From Methanobacteriota archaeon (GTDB taxonomy: Archaea > Thermoplasmatota > Thermoplasmata > RBG-16-68-12), in the NCBI GenBank assembly GCA_005878325.1, contig VBMR01000127.1, positions 1 to 10,662 on the forward strand: 10,662 nucleotides of DNA, given 5' to 3'. The translations under genes were made by a program, and so were the position numbers. The notes beneath the pieces were generated by a model that did no database searches, was not told the DNA's origin, and saw only the letters and a list, made by a program, of their open reading frames with translations. This document shows positions 1 to 5,304 of this stretch, one piece after another; position 1 is the first letter of the stretch; each line of letters starts with the position of its first letter.

Positions 1-737
1 AGTTCATCCTCGCGGGTACCGACCTGATCCAGGAGGTCGAGCAAAGAACGGGCCATCGCCACGACGAGGAAACCTTCCAGATCGGAGAGGTCGCCGTCGT
101 GTCCCCGCACGAGACAGCGAAGGTAGCGCGCTCGATCCGGCGGCAGGATATGGACAGGGGGCCAGCCGTGTTTCAGGAAATGCAGGTTCAGAAGCAACCG
201 TCCGACCCGACCGTTGCCGTCGCTGAACGGATGAATGGACTCGAAGTCGAAATGCGACCGAGCGCCGAGAGCGAACGGATCCTCTCCGAACATGTCGCGT
301 CGATTGTACTCCTCCTCCCACGTCGACATCATGGGCATGACCTTCTCCATGCGCGGCGGCGCATGCTTCATGCCCCCGATTCGGACGTTGACCCGCCGCC
401 ATTGCCCCGCGTCCGTCTGGATGCCACGGAACACCTCCTCATGCAGCTCCAGCACGGTGGCGAGCCGGATCGGAGCGGCCCTCCGCTCGAGGAGTCGTGC
501 GAAGGCCGATGCATGCTGGATCGTCTCCATCACATCGGACAAGGGGCGATTCCCGACGGATTTCTGCTCCAGGAGGATTCTCTCTACGTCGGCGCGACTC
601 AGGGTGTTCCCCTCGATTGCGTTGGTGCCCCATGTGTTGAGCGCCCCGGTGCGCTTCCACACGCCTTCGGGGATCGAGTCGATCGGCGTGCGGGTGAGTA
701 ACTGCTCGCGGAGGGTCCATAATATGTCTTTCCTCAT
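1..737 (-). CDS. Fic family protein (class II-like AMP-transferase), C-terminus cut by window edge
   Basis: Translating the minus strand from ATG at 737 gives 245 residues before the window ends. The Fic catalytic motif HPFSDGNGRVGR lies at residues 169-180 and fits HxFx(D/E)GNGRxxR completely. In this family the His is the catalytic base and the Asp and Arg residues hold Mg and the nucleotide phosphates. Near the N-terminus, TNAIEGN (residues 38-44) fits the inhibitory motif (S/T)xxxE(G/N), so this resembles class II Fic proteins, which are auto-inhibited by an N-terminal helix. The family usually transfers AMP to hydroxyl side chains of proteins. The target here is unknown, and no small antitoxin gene is visible upstream. 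The codon before the ATG is an in-frame TAG, and a TATA-like box sits about 26 bases upstream, so this start is well supported and the mRNA is probably leaderless. A C-terminal winged helix, common in this group, could lie beyond the edge. Confidence 0.93.
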   Translation of the reverse strand, partial: MRKDILWTLREQLLTRTPIDSIPEGVWKRTGALNTWGTNAIEGNTLSRADVERILLEQKSVGNRPLSDVMETIQHASAFARLLERRAAPIRLATVLELHEEVFRGIQTDAGQWRRVNVRIGGMKHAPPRMEKVMPMMSTWEEEYNRRDMFGEDPFALGARSHFDFESIHPFSDGNGRVGRLLLNLHFLKHGWPPVHILPPDRARYLRCLVRGHDGDLSDLEGFLVVAMARSLLDLLDQVGTREDE

Positions 738-757
738 CTAATGTCGTGAATACCATA

Positions 758-768
758 CTATATATTTG
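758..768 (-). promoter_or_regulatory. TATA-like box of the Fic gene
   Basis: On the minus strand this reads CAAATATATAG. It is centred about 26 bases before the ATG at 737, which is the archaeal TATA-to-start-site distance, and predicts a leaderless transcript. It is the most AT-rich spot in the area. Confidence 0.6.
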
Positions 769-844
769 AAGTTGTATGGCCTGCATTGCTTTTCCTCGAA
801 TAAACCAGGTCGCGACCCTTCACCGGCCGCGTTCCAGGGACCGA

Positions 845-880
845 ATCGACCGAGTGTGATTTGAACACACGACTCCGCCC
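845..880 (-). other. tRNA-like 3' fragment (T-arm plus acceptor-like end)
   Basis: The minus strand carries a perfect T-arm, GTGTG-TTCAAAT-CACAC, followed by TCGGTCGA. Its last 25 bases agree at 21 positions with the 3' end of the intact tRNA-Ala at 3890-3962. Upstream (to about 930) I cannot fold a matching 5' acceptor strand, D-arm or seven-base anticodon loop. The sequence there forms other GC-rich stems, such as CTCCG/CGGAG. It may be a decayed tRNA, an attachment-site remnant, or an unusual intron-containing or split tRNA. Remnant is the simplest reading. Confidence 0.35.
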
Positions 881-922
881 ATAGTCCCTCGGAGGCGGCT
901 CCGGCACCGCGGATCGTCCGGG

Positions 923-930
923 TTACTTAA
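923..930 (+). promoter_or_regulatory. possible TATA-like box before the AlkZ-like gene
   Basis: TTACTTAA lies about 40 bases before the ATG at 966, giving a predicted leader of roughly 14 bases. Because it is near-palindromic it could also serve minus-strand transcription toward the tRNA-like fragment. Confidence 0.3.
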
Positions 931-965
931 GGCAACATGTTCCATTCGGTTGCTCGCTGCCCACG

Positions 966-2012
966 ATGGCGATTCCTTCGATTACGCGGGAGAATGTCCT
1001 TGCGTTCCGCCAACGTACGACTCACTGAGACAGGCGCCTCCCGCCGGGGCGGCTCGTCGAGGCCGCGTTCGCCGGGCTTCAAGATAGCTCTCCTCGATCC
1101 GCAGTTTTGGCCCTCCATGCGCGCGTAAAGGACGTATCGCCGTCCGCTTGGAAGGATCCCCAGTTCGTTCAAATCTGGGGGCCAAGGGGAGCTGTGTACG
1201 TCGTCCCACGGGCGGATGTAGCCGTCTTCACGCTGGGTCGGCTCCCCCGCAATCCCGTTTTGGGAGCGGAGGTGAGAGCCGCCGCCGAACGAGCGAGTCG
1301 GGCGTTCCGATCTCGACAAAATTCGCTGGAACGCGCCCTCTCCGAACGGGCCACCGGGCTGAATTTCCGCGAGTTGAGAATCGCATCGATTACCGGCGCG
1401 GTGAGGATCGAATGGGATGGAGCCGCGATATCGTGGCGAATAGTCGAGCCTCCGACAGAGGAGCCGGAAGCCGCTCGGCTCGAGCTGGCGCGTCGGTTCC
1501 TGCGATCGGTTGGGCCTTCGACGCCCAAGGAATTCGCTTGGTGGACCGGCGGGTGGTCCGGATCCTTTGTCTCAGCCACCCGCGGAGAGCTCTCCGATGC
1601 GCAACAGACGTTTCGTTCTCTCGAAATGGAACTGATCGAGGTGGAACTCGAAGGTCAGAAACGGTGGGTCCTTCGGGCTGACCGCTCCCGATTGGAACGC
1701 GCGGTACCCGTCGACACGGTGCGCCTGCTGCCGGCTGGTGACCCGTATCTGGCGTCCCAAGACCGGGCCTTGCTCGTCCCGCAGCCACGATTTCGATCTG
1801 AATTATGGCCCAAGTCCGTGTGGCCGGGTGCGCTCATGGTGAACTGTGAGCTCGTTGGTACCTGGCGTCGGCAGGTGGGCCGAGTCACGGTGCGAGCGTG
1901 GCGACCGTTGGAATCTGAAGTCAAAGACGCGGTCGAGCACGAGGTCTCTCGGATGCCCATTGAGTCGGCGACGAAGGAGGTCCGTTGGTCGACGGGCGAC
2001 ATGTCCCCTTGA
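966..2012 (+). pseudogene. AlkZ/HTH_42 winged-helix DNA glycosylase-like gene, broken by an in-frame TGA
   Basis: From ATG 966 one frame codes for about 348 residues, interrupted only by TGA at 1026-1028 (codon 21). After the stop the frame continues with DRRLPPGRLVEAA, GLQDSSPRSAVLALHARV and IWGPRGAVYVV. Later come LARRFLRSVGPSTPKEFAWW and a C-terminal block with DPYLASQDRALLVP and VGTWRRQVGRVTV. These match the HTH_42 (YcaQ/AlkZ) winged-helix family, whose studied members excise bulky alkylated or cross-linked bases. A Q-D-S segment at codons 39-41 occupies the region of the family's catalytic Gln motif. Homologues I recall have Leu where the TGA lies, so one base change (TTA to TGA) would explain it. 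The next usable start, TTG at 1107, would drop the Q-D-S segment and give 301 residues, probably inactive. The alternatives are a sequencing error or a shortened protein. It converges on the glycosylase gene at 2069. Confidence 0.75.
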
Positions 2013-2068
2013 GTTGCGGGATGACGGCTGGTTCCCTCGAGAAGAATGCGATCGCACGCTGGGTCTCG

Positions 2069-2533
2069 CTAGTCGTGCTCTGGATGGCCCTTCATCCAAC
2101 GCTTCTCCTCTTCGGTGGGAGTGAGGGGATATCCGACCGACCAGAGGAACACCCTCGCGGTTGCGGGGCCCATGTGTTTGAACTTGTACTGGAGATCCTC
2201 CATCAGCTTCCCCTCGCGCTTCCCAAACCCGGCGATGTACCCCTTGACCGAGCCATGTTCCTTTGCCAATTCCAAAATCGTCCTGGCGTTCTCGACCGTC
2301 GCGCGGATTTTCTTTTCGTTCCGGACGATTCCCGAATCCTGCATCAACGCCCGGATGTCGCGTTCCGAAAATTTCGCGACCGTATCGGGTGAGAAATCAC
2401 GAAACGCCTTTCGAAAGTGGGGCCACTTTTTCTCAACCATGCTCCAATTCAAGCCCGCGGTGAAGATCGCCCTGGACATCAGGTCGAGGTACCCCTGGTC
2501 ATTTTTCGGGGGGCCCGCTTTCCATCCCGGCAT
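2069..2533 (-). CDS. DNA-3-methyladenine glycosylase I-like protein (short form)
   Basis: The 154-residue product aligns with the helical core of Tag (Adenine_glyco family): SRAIFTAGLNWSMVEKKW (20-37), FRDFSPDTVAKF, DIRALMQDSGIVRNEKKI (59-76) and a C-terminal FKHMGPATARVFLWSVGY. Tag removes 3-methyladenine from DNA to start base excision repair. E. coli Tag is about 187 residues and binds zinc through an N-terminal Cys and His and a C-terminal His and Cys. This protein has no Cys at all and lacks both end segments, as do other short archaeal and bacterial relatives, so substrate range may differ. The start ATG 2533 has a TATA-like box 27 bases upstream, supporting a leaderless message. It ends 56 bases from the convergent AlkZ-like pseudogene, so two alkyl-base repair genes sit side by side. 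Confidence 0.85.
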   Translation of the reverse strand: MPGWKAGPPKNDQGYLDLMSRAIFTAGLNWSMVEKKWPHFRKAFRDFSPDTVAKFSERDIRALMQDSGIVRNEKKIRATVENARTILELAKEHGSVKGYIAGFGKREGKLMEDLQYKFKHMGPATARVFLWSVGYPLTPTEEEKRWMKGHPEHD

Positions 2534-2555
2534 GGGAACTGCGACCTTGTTCGCT

Positions 2556-2566
2556 CTATTTATGCC
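2556..2566 (-). promoter_or_regulatory. TATA-like box of the Tag-like gene
   Basis: The minus strand reads GGCATAAATAG, centred about 27 bases before ATG 2533. The spacing fits leaderless archaeal initiation and supports that start. Confidence 0.5.
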
Positions 2567-2667
2567 TACCTTCGCGGCAGCCTTCTCCCCGCTTTGACTG
2601 GGTCGCCCTAGGCGCCACCTTCCACCGCCTCGTCGGGATAGCAGCGACTTTGCCTTTCACCGAAAAG

Positions 2668-2715
2668 TGGACAGGGCGGGATTTGAACACGAAGTCTCTT
2701 CAAGACCGCGCCACA
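2668..2715 (-). other. degenerate tRNA-like sequence
   Basis: The minus strand has an anticodon-like TTGAAGA loop (GAA, as in tRNA-Phe) and then TTCAAATCCCGCCCTGTCCA, a typical T-loop, T-stem and acceptor 3' end. The T-stem has two mismatches. Only four bases separate the anticodon-like stem from the T-loop, where about ten are normal, and no partner for the acceptor end GGACAGG is found upstream. Its last 25 bases match the intact tRNA-Ala at 20 positions. I read it as a decayed tRNA or an attachment-site fragment, not a working tRNA. Confidence 0.35.
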
Positions 2716-2758
2716 CGGGGCATGGTTCACGCTACACGGCGAGCGGCTGGACCGGAGT

Positions 2759-3127
2759 TCAAAGCATTCCAAAGGCCTTTGCGAACTCGCGAGGATCGTA
2801 GTATATCCGCTGTTCCACGATCTTGCCCTCGGCGACTCGAATCCAGTCAGCGATCTGGAGCGTAATAACAGTGCCCGAGGGGGTTTTCAGATCCATCTCG
2901 TAGATTGAGCAGACCTGGTTCCCCTTCTCGAACTGGCTCTGCATCCGGGTTTGGAGGTGAGAAGGGAGGAGCTGTTCGTTCATTGCGATGTATTGCTTCG
3001 CTCCGCTTGCGTTCATCACCGGACCAGCGAACGACATATCCTCCGCCAGTAGATCTTCGAGTCCCTTCGTTTTCTTCCCGTCCGTCAGCTCATAGAGCTT
3101 GTTCACGACCCTGAGCGCTTTTCCCAT
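2759..3127 (-). CDS. NTF2-like / SnoaL-like domain protein
   Basis: The 122-residue product has the features of a small NTF2-fold protein. A helical N-terminus (KALRVVNKLYELTDGKKTKG) precedes LEDLLAEDMSFAGPV, the usual turn into the first strand. Alternating strands follow around QSQFEKGNQVCSIYEMDL, GTVITLQIADWIRVAEGKI and VEQRIYYDPREF. In SnoaL-like proteins the last two segments build the curved sheet that lines a small hydrophobic pocket. Some members are isomerases or hydrolases, but most lack a known substrate. No signal peptide or membrane segment is present, so it should be cytosolic. It is transcribed away from the HxlR regulator whose start lies about 80 bases upstream. Such regulators often control the divergent neighbour, so co-regulation is a fair inference. 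The enzymatic role is unknown. Confidence 0.8.
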   Translation of the reverse strand: MGKALRVVNKLYELTDGKKTKGLEDLLAEDMSFAGPVMNASGAKQYIAMNEQLLPSHLQTRMQSQFEKGNQVCSIYEMDLKTPSGTVITLQIADWIRVAEGKIVEQRIYYDPREFAKAFGML

Positions 3128-3182
3128 AGTCCGACTTCCTTCGGGTTCCGTTTGGCGGCCCCAGGGAGCATTGTATCAAAAG

Positions 3183-3190
3183 TATATAAG
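3183..3190 (+). promoter_or_regulatory. TATA box of the HxlR gene
   Basis: TATATAAG is a near-ideal archaeal TATA element. The predicted transcript start is around 3210-3215, between the candidate starts ATG 3207, GTG 3213, GTG 3216 and ATG 3222. Confidence 0.6.
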
Positions 3191-3206
3191 TCCTGAAGGG
3201 AATCGG

Positions 3207-3812
3207 ATGATAGTGGTGCCGATGCGGGACAAACTCATCCTCACGCCCAGAGGTTTCGCGATTCCTACTGTGAAGCCTAAGGCCTGCCCCATCCGCGCGA
3301 GTCTCGGGGTCCTTGGGCGGAAGTGGGCGCTGTTGCTGCTGCGAGACGTTGCTTTTCATGAGCATGTTCGCTTTAGTGACATGCTGCGAAACAGCCCCGG
3401 CCTGACGCCTAGGATTCTCACAATGCGCCTGAAGGAACTGCAGGAGGAAGGATTCCTCATTCGCGTGACCGACGGAGTTCGGAGTGGCGCAATTACCTAC
3501 GAGCTCGCGTCCAAGGGCCAGGACGTCATCCCGATCCTCACGGCCTTGACGAATTTTGGTATCAAGCATCACGCCAACGTCGTCTTTGAAGATGGCGAGC
3601 CAAAGTCGTTGGCCGAGATGTTTCCACAGTCACAATCGGAATTGCTCCGCGACCTAAAGGAGTACGCGGATCGGTCCCCCACGGCAAACGAGGTTTCAGC
3701 GAAAGGTCGTCTTCGTGGCCGAAACTTGAAGGGTTCCAGAGCCCGAGAGACGTCTCGTGCCGGGAGAGCTCCCGCGGCCACCATCCCGCCTGGCCGCGCC
3801 CCACCTGAATGA
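3207..3812 (+). CDS. HxlR-family winged-helix transcriptional regulator
   Basis: Residues 25-122 (from ATG 3207) form an HxlR domain. They begin KACPIRASLGVLGRKWALLL with the family's N-terminal Cys and conserved KW, and continue FSDMLRNSPGLTPRILTMRL (recognition helix region), LKELQEEGFLIRV and YELASKGQDVIPIL (wing and last helix). HxlR proteins bind DNA as dimers. Some sense electrophiles or aldehydes through the Cys, others act constitutively. The tail after about residue 160 is rich in Arg, Gly, Pro and Ala, has no family counterpart and may be disordered. The reading frame extends back to 3099, but that part overlaps the divergent gene and the TATA box, so the start must be 3207 or later. 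ATG 3222 is nearly as likely and gives 196 residues. It probably regulates itself and the NTF2-like gene. Confidence 0.88.
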   Translation: MIVVPMRDKLILTPRGFAIPTVKPKACPIRASLGVLGRKWALLLLRDVAFHEHVRFSDMLRNSPGLTPRILTMRLKELQEEGFLIRVTDGVRSGAITYELASKGQDVIPILTALTNFGIKHHANVVFEDGEPKSLAEMFPQSQSELLRDLKEYADRSPTANEVSAKGRLRGRNLKGSRARETSRAGRAPAATIPPGRAPPE

Positions 3813-3889
3813 TAGAAGTGTCCGCAGAATCGTCCCGACTCGGTCCTCATTCATAGATGATTGGATCTTGCCCGGATGCTGTAGAATAG

Positions 3890-3962
3890 TGGACCGGGTG
3901 GGATTTGAACCCACGGCCTCTACCATGCCAAGATAGCGATCTTCCAGCTGATCTACCGGCCC
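3890..3962 (-). tRNA. tRNA-Ala (GGC)
   Basis: The 73-base minus-strand sequence folds into a full cloverleaf. The acceptor is GGGCCGG/CCGGTCC with the G3-U70 pair that marks alanine tRNAs. The D-arm is GATC/GATC with G18G19 and A14. The anticodon arm is CTATC/GGTAG with loop TTGGCAT (GGC). The variable loop has five bases, the T-arm is GTGGG/CCCAC with loop TTCAAAT, and the discriminator is A73. No CCA is encoded and no intron is seen. Confidence 0.95.
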
Positions 3963-3985
3963 GCGGGGCCTTCGATGCGGAACCC

Positions 3986-3994
3986 TTCTTTAAA
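3986..3994 (-). promoter_or_regulatory. TATA box of tRNA-Ala
   Basis: CTTTAAAGA on the minus strand lies about 28 bases before the first base of the tRNA (3962), the normal archaeal spacing. Confidence 0.55.
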
Positions 3995-4079
3995 GCCTTC
4001 GTCGTCGCGAGCCGCGCGGAGCGAGGCGTGGATCGCGGGCGATCCCCCGAAGGCGAAGTGTGTGGCGCCTTCCTGTGAA

Positions 4080-4340
4080 AATCTCTTCGCTTTCCCCAAC
4101 TGGGTGCCGGGTAGGGCGGCGGATGCGACGTGAGCTGCCTTCGGGGGAGGCTGACCACGAATTCCCCCCAAGGTGTTCCAACTCCCGGTGTGTCCCCGCC
4201 TCTTCGGCCGGGGAGCTTTCGGTGGGGTCTGGGACTCCCCTGACAGAAAGCCCGTGCGGAAATTGGGCGTATGATCCCGGAGGCAGAAACTTCGCGTCGG
4301 CACCCCATCGCCCCGTCCCCGCATTTGGGTGCCCCCATAA
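4080..4340. other. intergenic segment with multiple GC-rich stem-loops; possible structured RNA
   Basis: The gene-free stretch 3963-4477 contains no protein frame I can support. Within it are several inverted repeats. 4138-4149 pairs with 4162-4173 (four pairs, one C-C mismatch, then seven pairs including a G-U). 4194-4200 pairs with 4206-4213 with one bulge and loop TCTTC. GGGGAG 4210-4215 pairs with CTCCCC 4235-4240 as an alternative. GCCC 4250-4253 pairs with GGGC 4265-4268. GGCACCC 4299-4305 pairs with GGGTGCC 4327-4333. I looked for SRP RNA and RNase P RNA core motifs and did not find convincing ones. CCATAAAAATG just beyond (4335-4345) could be a plus-strand TATA element. The strand is undecided. 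Confidence 0.3.
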
Positions 4341-4477
4341 AAATGCAACGGCTGGACTCGCACGGAATACCCCGCAACAAAATCCGAAAGCAATCAAATG
4401 CACAGGACTCGAGAGATCTGCCCCCGTTCCCACGGATGCTCTGGGAATGACTTGGATTTGGTCTCGCTCGAGGGTCC

Positions 4478-5068
4478 TTACTTCGTTCGCTTCGTCGGTT
4501 CCCTTCCCGAGTTATTGGATCGTGAATTTCCCCGTCGAGGACTCGATGCTCCGGAGTTCCGCGTGGATTGAGTCGAGAACGTCAATGCGACGCTTTCGTC
4601 CGTCCGCTGGGACGATGCCTTCTGCCCCAGCGCCGCTTCCAAGGCGGAATTCATGAAGGCCTCCAGGTATACGGACCACTTCGTTCCCAATCGATGAAAG
4701 AACACGAGCGTGTGGTCCTGTTCCCGGTGGTGTTCGACCCGAAACTGGCCCGAATACCTCGCATAATTGTCGACGAAATGCAGGAAGTTCTCCAGGCTCA
4801 TCGTCCGCCAGTTGAAGGTGACGTACTCTCGGACCTCGACCTCGCCGAGGGCGCGGCCGAGCGCAATCACTTCGTCCTCCGAGAGCCGATCGAGGATCGA
4901 TCGAAGGACCCGATCGCGCACGGTGACGTATCCGAGTTTCCTCTCCACGCGGTCCCATTCCGCGTACTGTCGAAGCTGTCGGTTCGCCAGGCTATTCAGG
5001 CTGATGCCTTCCTCCACCGCCCCGACGCGCGCGACCTCCATCACCGGAGTGATCACTCGAAGCGTCAC
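4478..5068 (-). CDS. ribbon-helix-helix DNA-binding protein with uncharacterised C-terminal domain (paralogue A)
   Basis: From GTG 5068 the product has 196 residues. The N-terminus (about 1-36) fits a ribbon-helix-helix fold: strand TLRV, helix around VMEVARVGAVEEG, then SLNSLANRQLRQY. Residues 37-160 form a domain shared with the next gene but unknown to me, with conserved FNWRTMSLENFLHFVDNYAR, HRLGTKWSVYLEAFMNSALE and SQRTDESVALTF. About 90 of 164 aligned residues are identical to paralogue B by hand count. Unlike B it ends in a basic Ser/Arg/Asn-rich tail of some 30 residues. The start is doubtful. The frame stays open upstream, and a CTG at 5104 lies exactly where B has its GTG start (LAPNKSDD versus VAKPKDTP), so initiation may be at CTG or the first codon may have mutated. 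A transcriptional regulator is the likely role. The C-terminal domain may bind a ligand or partner. Confidence 0.75.
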   Translation of the reverse strand: MTLRVITPVMEVARVGAVEEGISLNSLANRQLRQYAEWDRVERKLGYVTVRDRVLRSILDRLSEDEVIALGRALGEVEVREYVTFNWRTMSLENFLHFVDNYARYSGQFRVEHHREQDHTLVFFHRLGTKWSVYLEAFMNSALEAALGQKASSQRTDESVALTFSTQSTRNSGASSPRRGNSRSNNSGREPTKRTK

Positions 5069-5102
5069 GCTTTGATATTTGTCGTCCGACTTGTTCGGTG
5101 CC

Positions 5103-5138
5103 AGCGCTGTCCCACCTATGGTGCGCTCCCAGAGCGCT
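5103..5138. repeat. two AGCGCT palindromes 30 bp apart before paralogue A
   Basis: AGCGCT occurs at 5103-5108 and 5133-5138. The 30-base spacing is close to three helical turns, so both would face the same side of the DNA, as for two RHH dimers. This may be an operator for either paralogue. The first copy overlaps the possible CTG start of paralogue A. Confidence 0.3.
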
Positions 5139-5147
5139 GAACCGGCC

Positions 5148-5172
5148 CTCCTTACCGTTCCCGAGTAAGGGG
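5148..5172. repeat. inverted repeat in the spacer between the RHH paralogues
   Basis: CTCCTTAC (5148-5155) pairs with GTAAGGGG (5165-5172) across a nine-base loop, with one wobble pair. It is a candidate operator or transcript hairpin. Confidence 0.35.
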
Positions 5173-5216
5173 ACTCACCCCGCCGATTGAAGTTCCGATT
5201 GATAAGGGTTTTGATA

Positions 5217-5233
5217 CATTCCTATGGGGAATG
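5217..5233. repeat. short perfect dyad CATTCC-N5-GGAATG
   Basis: This six-base perfect inverted repeat with a five-base centre lies 72-88 bases beyond the stop of paralogue B and about 150 bases before paralogue A. It is sized like a binding site for a small dimeric regulator. Confidence 0.35.
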
Positions 5234-5304
5234 CCCGGTTCCGAAAAGCGTAGTCGTCGCGCTATCCTCCGGTCTCGGGGGACGACACAGCGTCCCTCAG
5301 ATGT

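Noticed and set aside
1026..1028. Selenocysteine at the in-frame TGA of the AlkZ-like gene
   Set aside because: The family position is a structural Leu rather than a redox Cys, and no selenocysteine machinery or insertion element is visible in the window.
4130..4175. Resemblance of minus-strand GGTCAG...GAAGGCAGC to the SRP RNA helix 8 core
   Set aside because: The GGAA tetraloop and proper flanking pairs are missing, so I cannot call SRP RNA.
4240..4270. ACAGAAA on the plus strand resembling a conserved RNase P RNA motif
   Set aside because: The partner P4 motif (GGAAAGUC type) was not found at a suitable place on either strand.
3847..4393. Minus-strand open frames of about 150-177 codons over and upstream of tRNA-Ala
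   Set aside because: They overlap the tRNA gene or its promoter and have low-complexity Arg/Pro/Ser translations without family signals.
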